Origin: Candidatus Moraniibacteriota bacterium | Lineage (GTDB): Bacteria > Patescibacteriota > Minisyncoccia > CAIUEV01 | Length of the DNA stretch: 18,631 bases | Assembly: GCA_016867255.1 (NCBI GenBank) | Contig: VGKB01000011.1 | Location: 1-18,631, forward strand | Reading direction: 5' to 3' | Shown here: positions 1 through 5,743 of the stretch, one piece after another | Layout: each line of letters starts with the position of its first letter | Position numbering within the stretch: position 1 is the first letter of the stretch | Notes under the pieces: model-generated | Seen by the model: only the letters and a program-made list of their open reading frames with translations | Databases searched by the model: none | Told to the model about the DNA's origin: nothing | Made by a program: the position numbers and the translations under genes

Positions 1-24
1 GACGAAGTTTAGCGGGGATTACGG
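1..24. repeat. Partial second copy of the GIY-YIG element/tRNA junction
   Basis: Positions 1-18 are identical to 4343-4360, and 1-24 match 4343-4366 at 22 of 24 positions. In the second location this string is the outer arm of the dyad element next to the GIY-YIG gene, followed by the 3' end of tRNA-Asp. Here it is followed by unrelated sequence and no intact tRNA can be folded. It is probably the edge of another copy of the same mini-element lying just left of the window. The rest of 25-165 shows no gene that I can support. Confidence 0.7.
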
Positions 25-165
25 AACGATTTTAGAACTCTGGATTGGGTAGAAGTTTTCAATTCCTTATCTCCTGCTCATCAAAAATTTACCGTTAATG
101 TTTGAGATAAATTACAATGACAACATTCATAACACACCTGTTAAAAATCTAAAAAGTAGACTAAA

Positions 166-1230
166 TCAAGCGAGTTGATATTTCTTTTTCACCAGTTTTC
201 GGGCCACATCATCTCTAAGTTGCTTTTTTGGAGACTTGAACATTAAACTGCTTATTTCTTCAAGATGGCCGGATTCTTTATTGTCCAGAGCAATTTTCAT
301 AGCACGAATTACGTCAACCATAATCCCTACACTGTTAGGACTATCTTCCACGCTTAGTTTTAAGTCCAACTCAAACGGTATATTACCAAACTGTCGGCCC
401 TTTATATTTATATAACAAATCTTATTGTCTTTTAAATGAGAAATATAATCGCTTGGTCCGATACGGACATTAGTTAATTTATGGTCAAGTATGGATGTTA
501 AGGCCTGAGTTTTAGATTTTCTCTTACTTAATAGACGATCTTTGTCAAGCATATTTTCAAAATCAGAATTACCACCAACATTTAATTGAAAAGTGCTATC
601 AATAATTTGACCCCTATCTTCAATAAGACGTGAAAGTGCCCTATGAATGATTGTTGCTCCAATCTGGGATTTTATATCGTCGCCAGCACACGGTAATCTT
701 TTTTCTTTGAACCTACGTATCCACCTACTATCAGAACAAATGAATTCTGGGATAGCATTAATAAAACCAATGTTAGCATTGAGAGCTGCTTGCGCATAAA
801 AACGTGCTGCTTTTGCACTACCGACTGGAAGATAACAAATAAGCATATCCGCGCCCGAACATCTTAATTCAGTATTTACGTTACATTTAACCTGTTTCTC
901 ATCAACAAGAAATGTCTGTTTCATATGTTCAGCTACGCCATCCAGAACTGGGCCTTTCTTTACGACAACTCCCATTTTATTAACTTTATGTATTGTCTTT
1001 ATGCAATTTGGTTCAGTCATTATTGCTGTGGCCAAATCCTTCCCGACTTTTCTTCTATCCACATCGAACGCCGCTACAAATTCAATATCTCCAATCTCAT
1101 AGGCTCCGAATTTATGATGGAGCAAGCCAACATCAGAACCACTCGTTTTGTTGTAGTAAGCACATCCCTGAATAAGCGAACTGGCACAATTACCAACACC
1201 AGCTATGGCTACCTTGATTTTCTGTGGCAT
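166..1230 (-). CDS. ino1: Inositol-3-phosphate synthase (bacterial/archaeal short type)
   Basis: Converts glucose 6-phosphate to 1D-myo-inositol 3-phosphate with NAD in the cytosol, the entry step to all inositol compounds. The 354-residue protein starts with a Rossmann NAD motif, AGVGNCASSLIQG (residues 10-22). It then has family blocks AGDDIKSQIGATIIHR (182-197), LNVGGNSDFENML (216-228), RIGPSDYI (256-263) and LSVEDSPNSVG (292-302), the pattern known from mycobacterial and archaeal Ino1 rather than the roughly 500-residue eukaryotic form. I chose the ATG at 1230 because the NAD fold begins immediately after it; a longer frame from 1284 would add 18 hydrophobic residues and overlap the upstream gene. 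It is the last gene of the operon, 7 bases after the NUDIX stop. No clear terminator follows. Confidence 0.93.
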   Translation of the reverse strand: MPQKIKVAIAGVGNCASSLIQGCAYYNKTSGSDVGLLHHKFGAYEIGDIEFVAAFDVDRRKVGKDLATAIMTEPNCIKTIHKVNKMGVVVKKGPVLDGVAEHMKQTFLVDEKQVKCNVNTELRCSGADMLICYLPVGSAKAARFYAQAALNANIGFINAIPEFICSDSRWIRRFKEKRLPCAGDDIKSQIGATIIHRALSRLIEDRGQIIDSTFQLNVGGNSDFENMLDKDRLLSKRKSKTQALTSILDHKLTNVRIGPSDYISHLKDNKICYINIKGRQFGNIPFELDLKLSVEDSPNSVGIMVDVIRAMKIALDNKESGHLEEISSLMFKSPKKQLRDDVARKLVKKKYQLA

Positions 1231-1237
1231 AGATCTA

Positions 1238-1813
1238 TTATTTATAAAGCTTATAGTCAGTATGATTATTAAGATAAGCGGCAATTCCTACGAATAATGT
1301 CGCTTCTTTTACTTCTCCGTTTTTCATTTTTTTTAATACTTCTTGCAATGGTATTCTCGACAAAATGACATTTTCACTTTTGTCTTGAGAATAAAATTTA
1401 TCTGGGTCTTTCTTAAGTTTTTTCGCCAGATAAATATGTTTTGTGCAAGCAGTTCTTCCTGAATCAGGATAGTACGTTATGAGTTTTTCGATGCTGTTCG
1501 CCAACATCCCTGTTTCCTCTGCCAGTTCTCTTTTTGCAGTATCGATTGGTTGTTCGCCTTGTTCAACACTACCGCCAGGTAAATCCAGCGTAATATCCTT
1601 AACAGCGTGTCTGTATTGTCTTACCAAAAAAATATTATCATTTTTATCGATAGCCAAAATTGCAACAATTTCTCCTCCTTCTACTGTATAAAAATTGTCT
1701 AAGATTATTCCCTTTGTTGGTAATTTAACCTTTTCTTTTCTCACCTTGAGCCATTTTGTATTAAGGGCATATTCTTTTTCCAATGTTTCCCAAAAAAGTT
1801 TTTTGTCTTCCAT
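1238..1813 (-). CDS. NUDIX hydrolase, ADP-ribose pyrophosphatase-like
   Basis: A 191-residue NUDIX hydrolase. The NUDIX box is perfect (GX5EX7REUXEEXGU): G81, E87, then RELAEETGM at 95-103, with the metal-binding glutamates E96, E99 and E100 present. The preceding stretch (LVRQYRHAV at 63-71 and the LDLPGG lead-in) and the length resemble the ADP-ribose/nucleotide-sugar pyrophosphatase group, which cleaves NDP-X to NMP plus X-phosphate. The substrate cannot be read from the sequence. It sits between the glycosyltransferase (9 bases upstream) and ino1 (7 bases downstream), so it is co-transcribed with them. Possible roles are nucleotide-sugar turnover in that pathway or general housecleaning. 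No Shine-Dalgarno is visible before the ATG. Confidence 0.9.
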   Translation of the reverse strand: MEDKKLFWETLEKEYALNTKWLKVRKEKVKLPTKGIILDNFYTVEGGEIVAILAIDKNDNIFLVRQYRHAVKDITLDLPGGSVEQGEQPIDTAKRELAEETGMLANSIEKLITYYPDSGRTACTKHIYLAKKLKKDPDKFYSQDKSENVILSRIPLQEVLKKMKNGEVKEATLFVGIAAYLNNHTDYKLYK

Positions 1814-1822
1814 GGTTTTTTA

Positions 1823-2986
1823 TTATTGTTTATAAATATTCTCCAATGAATCCAGCTGTTTCGTAAGAGAAAATTTTTCGCGAACGGAATCTTTTCCGCC
1901 ACCTCTCATCATGGCTGACAGTGTTGAATCATTCTTAACACGTAATATTTTTTCTGCGAGGTTGGCGGGGTCTTTAGGGCGTACCAATAGCCCATTTACT
2001 TTATCTTGGATAACTTCATTTATCCCAAAAGTATTACTTCCTATTACTGGGATTCCAGCCGCCATTGCTTCCAGTAAAACAATTCCTAGGCCTTCAATGT
2101 GCGATGGTAGAACACATAAATTAGAATTTGTATAAACTTGAGGCATAGATTTAAGAGATTCCTTGTCAATTGCTATTTTTACTACATCGGAAAGGTTGTT
2201 TGATCTAATACAATCATTTACCAGAGAAAAATATTCGGCAGATCCATTTTGTACTGATGAAGGAATATACAGTTTTACCTTTTCCTTGTTATTGTTGATA
2301 ATTTGTACAGCTTTAACGAGATCTAGAATTCCTTTTCGATAAATCATCCGTGCCGGGCAAATAATTATGAAGTCTTCCTTAAAATATCCATGTTTCTTTC
2401 TCCATGAGTAGTCTTTCTTTACTAAGAAATCTTTTTCATCAACCCCGTGGTATACAAGTTTTACTTTTTCTTTGCTTGCACCTAGCCTTAGTGCCCAATT
2501 ATAATAATATTGACTTGGACACACCAGGGTATCAAAAAATGAAAGACCAAGAATAAAGGATGCAAAAGATTTTTCGACATCGTATTTCGTGAAATGTCCA
2601 ATAATTTTGCCCTCTTGGGGAATAGGGGTGCTATGAAATGTAAAGATTGTTTTTTTTGTTTTAACGAGCGGGAGAATGGAAGCATATGCCAACCCAGGCA
2701 TAAAGTTATGCACATGCACCACATCAAAATCTCTTTTTGAAAGAACTTTTGCAAGATCATCAAGAATAGATCGAAACGATACATGTCCCTTCTCAAAATC
2801 TCCAAAATGCTTAATTCTTTCGACAGTAAATTTATAACCCTCATCTATTATAGGAACTTGCCCTTCTCCTGTAATAACTAGGACTTTATGGCCTCTTTTT
2901 GCGAACCCTTTCGCAAGAAGATATAAATGTGTTTCTCCGCCGCCTATCTGAGGGGGAAAACTATGGTTTATAAGACAAATTTTCAT
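1823..2986 (-). CDS. GT4-family glycosyltransferase (GT-B fold)
   Basis: Transfers a sugar from a nucleotide donor to an unknown acceptor with retention, at the cytosolic face of the membrane or in the cytosol. The 387-residue protein has the N-terminal acceptor domain with the glycine loop PPQIGGGETH (11-20). The C-terminal nucleotide-sugar domain has R213 and K218 in PARMIYRKG and the EX7E motif, E298 to E306, in SHIEGLGIVLLEAM. These are hallmarks of GT4 enzymes such as MshA, PimA and WcaL-type transferases. Because ino1 lies in the same operon, an inositol-phosphate acceptor as in MshA (mycothiol) or phosphatidylinositol as in PimA is attractive, but that is inference from neighbours only. 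A 54-base spacer with a hairpin separates it from the upstream gene. No Shine-Dalgarno is seen. Confidence 0.9.
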   Translation of the reverse strand: MKICLINHSFPPQIGGGETHLYLLAKGFAKRGHKVLVITGEGQVPIIDEGYKFTVERIKHFGDFEKGHVSFRSILDDLAKVLSKRDFDVVHVHNFMPGLAYASILPLVKTKKTIFTFHSTPIPQEGKIIGHFTKYDVEKSFASFILGLSFFDTLVCPSQYYYNWALRLGASKEKVKLVYHGVDEKDFLVKKDYSWRKKHGYFKEDFIIICPARMIYRKGILDLVKAVQIINNNKEKVKLYIPSSVQNGSAEYFSLVNDCIRSNNLSDVVKIAIDKESLKSMPQVYTNSNLCVLPSHIEGLGIVLLEAMAAGIPVIGSNTFGINEVIQDKVNGLLVRPKDPANLAEKILRVKNDSTLSAMMRGGGKDSVREKFSLTKQLDSLENIYKQ

Positions 2987-3005
2987 GAAAATTGTTTTAG
3001 AAAAT

Positions 3006-3041
3006 ACTCGGGATCAGAAGTAGAAGTATGTGATCCCGAGT
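3006..3041 (-). promoter_or_regulatory. Hairpin between nucleotidyltransferase and glycosyltransferase genes
   Basis: A perfect 11-bp inverted repeat, ACTCGGGATCA (3006-3016) and TGATCCCGAGT (3031-3041), with a 14-base loop. It begins in the TAA stop of the upstream gene and fills most of the 54-base spacer. On the transcribed strand the stem is followed by ATTTTC rather than a proper U-run, so it is a poor terminator. A processing or stability stem, or an attenuator lowering expression of the three downstream genes, fits better. Confidence 0.6.
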
Positions 3042-3763
3042 TAGGTGCCTTCGCTAGATTTATGAGCAAGAAATCTCAAATATCTTCTCCATGTACCAAG
3101 ATCGTCCCACTCGCCCTCCAAGAGATAATAGTCACCCCCATATCTAGCATAAATTTGCAACATAATGTCACATGTCATATCACATATCATTATGGGTAGT
3201 TGAACCATATATTCGTCCAGAGAGTCGAATCTAGCCAGAAAAATTCCCGTGTAAGCTATCCTTGATTTTCGCTGAGGGAACTTATGAAGCAGTTGATTCG
3301 TTGTGAATTGAACATCGATATAATCATGATACTGCTCATTGCTGTTTATCCCAACCACCAACAGCGCCGGTTTATTCTTCGCACAGTAACTTTGGAGCAG
3401 ATCGTTAACTGGCAATCTGACAAGGTGATCTCCGTTGAGAATAACTACTACTTCGGGTTCATGTCTCCGGATCGCATCCCAATGTTGTAATATTGCACCT
3501 CCGGTACCAAGAGAGGCAGGTTCAACAAACACTTCTATACTGGGATAGCGATCGTTGACATAACGAGCGACTTGGCGAGATTTGTATCTAGCCAAAATGA
3601 CTGTTTTTGTCTCAACACTCCCGATGCTTTGACTGCTTTCGATAGCGTAATCAATGATTCTTTTTCCATTTTTTGCGGGAAGAAGAGTTTTTTGCCAAAG
3701 TAGTGTTGCTGGCCGTAAACGTTTACCAATACCGCCGGACAATACTATGAAAAGTATTTTCAT
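3041..3763 (-). CDS. Sugar-phosphate (or inositol-phosphate) nucleotidylyltransferase
   Basis: A 240-residue member of the NTP_transferase (GlmU/RmlA/ManC-like) superfamily that joins a sugar phosphate to a nucleotide with release of pyrophosphate. Visible motifs: the nucleotide loop LSGGIGKRLRPAT (8-20), the KTLLP block (25-29; most relatives have KPLLP), EPASLGTGGAI (81-91), the metal-binding NGD (110-112), YTGIFL (171-176), and WDDLGTW (219-225). There is no C-terminal left-handed helix, so it is the short single-domain form. It is first in the operon and has the only good Shine-Dalgarno there (GGGAGGG at 3768-3774). It may make the donor for the GT4 enzyme; a CTP:inositol-phosphate cytidylyltransferase role, as in archaeal di-inositol phosphate synthesis, is a weaker alternative. 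Confidence 0.88.
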   Translation of the reverse strand: MKILFIVLSGGIGKRLRPATLLWQKTLLPAKNGKRIIDYAIESSQSIGSVETKTVILARYKSRQVARYVNDRYPSIEVFVEPASLGTGGAILQHWDAIRRHEPEVVVILNGDHLVRLPVNDLLQSYCAKNKPALLVVGINSNEQYHDYIDVQFTTNQLLHKFPQRKSRIAYTGIFLARFDSLDEYMVQLPIMICDMTCDIMLQIYARYGGDYYLLEGEWDDLGTWRRYLRFLAHKSSEGT

Positions 3764-3767
3764 TTTA

Positions 3768-3774
3768 CCCTCCC
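3768..3774 (-). promoter_or_regulatory. Shine-Dalgarno of the nucleotidyltransferase gene
   Basis: GGGAGGG on the minus strand lies 4 bases before the ATG at 3763 and fixes that start. Most other genes in the window lack such a site. Confidence 0.75.
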
Positions 3775-3910
3775 TAAATTTTAATGAACTGTTTTTTGCA
3801 ACCCTCTTGTCAAAATGATCTTGTCTAATTCAAACCAGCTATTTTTTATCAGGTCAAGACAAATTATTAACTGAAGCTCAGAAAATTTTCTAAAGCATAT
3901 TTTTATTACC

Positions 3911-3937
3911 AAAAACCCTCATAAATAGAGGGTTTTT
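3911..3937 (-). terminator. Intrinsic terminator, probably the original tRNA-Asp terminator
   Basis: The stem AAAAACCCTC/GAGGGTTTTT (3911-3920 with 3928-3937) has a 7-base loop and an A/T-tract on both sides, so it can work in both directions. On the minus strand it lies 6 bases beyond the distal 14-bp copy of the tRNA-Asp 3' end (3944-3957), exactly where the tRNA's own terminator would be if the GIY-YIG segment were removed. It also insulates the inositol operon, whose first gene starts at 3763. Confidence 0.85.
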
Positions 3938-3943
3938 GACGAT

Positions 3944-3957
3944 GCGGGGACGACGGG
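3944..3957 (-). repeat. Distal 14-bp direct repeat of the tRNA-Asp 3' end
   Basis: GCGGGGACGACGGG (plus strand) is identical to 4354-4367, the 3' end of tRNA-Asp: the 3' strand of the T-stem, the 3' acceptor strand, the discriminator and one further base. It is in the same orientation as the tRNA, beyond the GIY-YIG stop codon, and directly before the terminator. It looks like an att-type or target-site duplication from insertion into the tRNA 3' end. Confidence 0.8.
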
Positions 3958-3968
3958 TAAAACTTCGC

Positions 3969-4292
3969 CTATTTCGCTTCGCTTCTTAGGCTTCGCTTAC
4001 CACGTCTCTTCTCTTTAAACTTCGTCAATGCTCGTTTGAAATCTTCTGATAATAAATGCTTGCTCATAAAAGCATTGCCTGAACTTGATTTCAAGTATTT
4101 TTCAAAATTCTTGGCTTTTTCTTTAGACTTAAACCCAAGATATATTTCTATTTCCCAAGGAGAATATACTTTACTGTATCCTTTGTTATTCCCATTATTA
4201 TGTTGCTCTATTCTTTTCTTTAAGTTTCCAGAATAACCTTTATATATTGCGCCTGGTTGAGATTTACTCCTTAAAATGTATACATAATACAT
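3969..4292 (-). CDS. Small GIY-YIG nuclease family protein
   Basis: A 107-residue single-domain GIY-YIG protein of the YhbQ/UvrC-N-terminal-like type. The two signature strands are present in altered form, YVYIL (3-7, for GIY) and YKGYS (17-21, for YIG). The expected arginine R27 (NLKKRIEQH) and metal-binding glutamate E64 (FEKYLKS) are also present, so it is probably an active DNA nicking or cutting enzyme. The C-terminal tail (residues 88-107) is very basic and is encoded by repetitive AGCGAAG-type sequence that includes a 20-bp inverted copy of the upstream dyad arm; this tail looks like element-derived DNA read as protein. It follows tRNA-Asp on the same strand and may be co-transcribed from the tRNA promoter. 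No Shine-Dalgarno is visible. Confidence 0.88.
   Translation of the reverse strand: MYYVYILRSKSQPGAIYKGYSGNLKKRIEQHNNGNNKGYSKVYSPWEIEIYLGFKSKEKAKNFEKYLKSSSGNAFMSKHLLSEDFKRALTKFKEKRRGKRSLRSEAK
4016..4035. repeat. Inverted copy of the dyad arm inside the GIY-YIG gene
   Basis: TAAACTTCGTCAATGCTCGT is the exact reverse complement of 4334-4353. This copy is coding (it encodes about residues 86-92 of the nuclease). Twenty perfect bases within 300 bp cannot reasonably be chance, so one copy arose from the other or both are termini of the element. Confidence 0.85.
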
Positions 4293-4300
4293 TGGATTGA

Positions 4301-4355
4301 GCTAAGCGAAGTCAAGGCGAGTCAATGTAGTTGACGAGCATTGACGAAGTTTAGC
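4301..4355. promoter_or_regulatory. Helically phased dyad: four GTCAA/TTGAC boxes at 10-bp steps
   Basis: Around a centre at 4328, the sequence has GCTAA (4301), GTCAA (4311), GTCAA (4321), then TTGAC (4331), TTGAC (4341) and TTAGC (4351), every box starting exactly 10 bp after the last and mirrored about the centre, while the bases between the boxes mostly do not pair. Conserved pentamers on one helix face with free spacers look more like a multi-subunit protein-binding site than an RNA hairpin. It lies between the GIY-YIG start (4292) and the tRNA 3' end (4355), so it could be the nuclease/recombination site or the operator of the gene. Confidence 0.65.
4334..4353. repeat. Right arm of the dyad, repeated elsewhere
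   Basis: ACGAGCATTGACGAAGTTTA occurs here, inverted at 4016-4035, and in part (last 11 bases plus flanking GCGGGGA) at 1-18. It abuts the tRNA-Asp 3' end. Confidence 0.8.
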
Positions 4356-4428
4356 GGGGACGACGGGACTTGAACCCGCGACCTTCTGCGTGACAGGCAG
4401 ACGCTCTAACCAACTGAGCTACGCCCCC
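4355..4428 (-). tRNA. tRNA-Asp (GTC)
   Basis: A full cloverleaf on the minus strand: acceptor GGGGGCG/CGTCCCC with one G-U pair, D-arm GCTC/GAGC, anticodon stem TCTGC/GCAGA with loop CTGTCAC (anticodon GTC at 4392-4394), a 5-base variable loop, T-arm GCGGG/CCCGT with loop TTCAAGT, and discriminator G as expected for Asp. CCA is not encoded; the next bases are CTA. The 3' 13 bases plus one are the 14-bp repeat bounding the GIY-YIG element. The gene's likely original terminator is now about 420 bp downstream. Confidence 0.97.
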
Positions 4429-4453
4429 AAATTATCCTCTTACCCTTCAACAT

Positions 4454-4459
4454 ATTATA
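4454..4459 (-). promoter_or_regulatory. -10 box of the tRNA-Asp promoter
   Basis: On the minus strand ATGGTATAAT is a perfect TATAAT with a TG extension, 25 bases before the tRNA 5' end, which gives a start a few bases before a short 5' leader. The -35 region (around TAAATA) is weak, as is usual for extended -10 promoters. Confidence 0.65.
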
Positions 4460-4574
4460 CCATACACTTTGTTACTATTTATTTAAACATCTAGCAATCC
4501 TTTGTCCATTCTTTTACGCATTCGCTAAGAAAAGTGGAATTTGTTTGAAAGTATTGAAAATTGTTATTAAAATT

Positions 4575-4592
4575 GTCGTAATACCGTACGAC
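4575..4592. promoter_or_regulatory. Operator-like dyad upstream of the DUF4349 gene
   Basis: GTCGTA (4575-4580) and TACGAC (4587-4592) form a perfect 6-bp dyad with a 6-base spacer, about 80 bases before the DUF4349 start. A possible -10 (TAATAC, 4579-4584) lies within it and TTGAAA is at 4554-4559, though the 19-base spacing is long. It may be a repressor site. Nothing else was recognised in 4460-4670. Confidence 0.3.
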
Positions 4593-4670
4593 GCTTGCAA
4601 TCCTCTTTTAAATTTTTAAGTTTTTCTGTTTCTAAATATTTTTTAACTCTTAATTTTAACTCACAATGTC

Positions 4671-5669
4671 ATGATTGAACAAAACAAAAAAAGGCTAAAA
4701 ATTGGGCTGGTAATAGTCGCCGTGCTTCTGGTCGGATGGTATATTTACTCGGAGCAGGGCGGTACGGGATTTAATGATTCGTCGCTCCCTCCTAAAAGCG
4801 CCGATTACGGAATGATGGATGCGGACAATTTATCCAGCTCGCCCTCCCAAAAGTCAGCCGGAGTAGCCAGACGCTCTCTTTCTGATTCAGCTAATAGTTT
4901 ACTATCCGCAACGAAAGAGGATACCCCCTCTGCGCCGGAAACTGCCGGCGACACTCAAAATGCCGAGAAAAAAATCATAAAGGACGGCAACCTAACTCTC
5001 AAGGTAGACAAAGTGGACGAAGCGGCGGAAAAAATTTCCGCAATAGCCAAAGCCAACGGCGGGGAAGTGGCCTCTTCCGATTTTTACAAAAACAAAAACA
5101 ACGCCAAGACCGGCACGGTTACCGTCAAAGTGCCTTTCGCCAAATTTGAGAACGCCCTTTCTGAAATCAAAAAAACAGCCACGGAAGTAGTGCGGGAATC
5201 CACCGGCAGCCAAGACGTAACCGAACAGTACACCGACCTGCAAAGCCAATTGAAAAATAAGCGAGCCGAAGAGGAAGCTTTCACTAAAATTTTGGGCGGG
5301 ACGGGGAAGATGGATGACATTTTGAGTGTTACTAAGGAACTCTCCCGAGTACGGGGAGAAATTGAACGGCTACAAGGCCAAATCCGCTATATGGAATCAC
5401 AAACCGATATGTCCCGCATTACCATTAATCTTTCCGAAGACCCGGAAATCACCGCCACCGAGTCGTGGCGGCCGTGGCAAGTAGTCAAGGATTCTATAAA
5501 TTCCCTGGTGAGCGACGCGCAAGGATTCGTGGACTTCCTGATAGTTTTGGTCATTCGCGTTATTCCAATTATAATCTTATACCTTGTCGTTATCATTCCT
5601 CTTTACTGGATTGCCCGAAAGATTTACCGGAAATTCAAGAAACCCAACAAAAAAACTATAACCGAATAG
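4671..5669 (+). CDS. DUF4349 domain membrane protein
   Basis: A 332-residue envelope protein of unknown role in the DUF4349 family. The order is: N-terminal membrane anchor (11-26), a low-complexity Ser/Pro-rich linker (30-95), the DUF4349 domain from about KKIIKDGNLTLKV (100-112), with paired alpha/beta repeats typical of this family, a coiled coil with many charged residues (185-245), and a second hydrophobic segment (288-316) followed by a basic tail ending in the cytosol. The two membrane segments bracket an extracellular domain. Many members have an N-terminal lipobox; this one has an uncleaved anchor instead. No Shine-Dalgarno is visible; the ATG is the first possible start. It is transcribed alone or with the downstream genes 5744-7813. 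Confidence 0.88.
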   Translation: MIEQNKKRLKIGLVIVAVLLVGWYIYSEQGGTGFNDSSLPPKSADYGMMDADNLSSSPSQKSAGVARRSLSDSANSLLSATKEDTPSAPETAGDTQNAEKKIIKDGNLTLKVDKVDEAAEKISAIAKANGGEVASSDFYKNKNNAKTGTVTVKVPFAKFENALSEIKKTATEVVRESTGSQDVTEQYTDLQSQLKNKRAEEEAFTKILGGTGKMDDILSVTKELSRVRGEIERLQGQIRYMESQTDMSRITINLSEDPEITATESWRPWQVVKDSINSLVSDAQGFVDFLIVLVIRVIPIIILYLVVIIPLYWIARKIYRKFKKPNKKTITE

Positions 5670-5699
5670 ATAGCTAAAAGGGACGAATAAAATAGTGGC

Positions 5700-5714
5700 A
5701 GCTAACAATTAGCT
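5700..5714. other. Short hairpin after the DUF4349 gene
   Basis: AGCTAA-CAA-TTAGCT is a perfect 6-bp stem with a 3-base loop, in the 74-base gap before the next gene. It is weak and has no T-run, so it is at most a minor pause or stability element. Confidence 0.3.
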
Positions 5715-5743
5715 TTGCAATAAGAATTTACTTGTGAAACTCC

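Larger units (their letters stand above)
3958..4367 (-). mobile_element. Putative GIY-YIG mini-element inserted in the tRNA-Asp 3' end
   Basis: A 410-bp unit bounded by 14-bp direct repeats (3944-3957 and 4354-4367). The tRNA-proximal copy keeps the tRNA intact and the distal copy lies next to the probable native terminator. Between them are only one gene (GIY-YIG nuclease), a helically phased dyad element (4301-4355), and an inverted 20-bp duplicate of the dyad's outer arm at the gene's 3' end (4016-4035). Integrative elements using tRNA 3' ends usually carry an integrase; here the only enzyme is the GIY-YIG protein, so mobility is either by that nuclease (homing-like) or supplied in trans. 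Boundaries are inferred from the repeats, not from an empty site. Confidence 0.6.

Noticed and set aside
1..55. Open plus-strand frame reading TKFSGDYGTILELWIG to a stop at 53-55, as the possible end of a gene entering from the left
   Set aside because: The first part is the repeated element junction, which also opens the same frame at 4343. Too short to support as a gene.
1231..1284. Longer ino1 start at 1284 with a hydrophobic N-terminal stretch
   Set aside because: It would overlap the NUDIX gene and add a leader to a cytosolic enzyme. The NAD motif begins right after the ATG at 1230.
3778..3814. Minus-strand TTGACA (3809-3814) with TAAAAT (3778-3783) as the promoter of the inositol operon
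   Set aside because: The spacing is 25 bases and the TAAAAT nearly touches the Shine-Dalgarno, so no normal leader would remain. A promoter must exist but I cannot place it.
3911..4367. CRISPR-like array from the repeated short motifs near the GIY-YIG gene
   Set aside because: Repeats are few, partly inverted and irregularly spaced, and there are no cas genes. A tRNA-targeted element explains them better.
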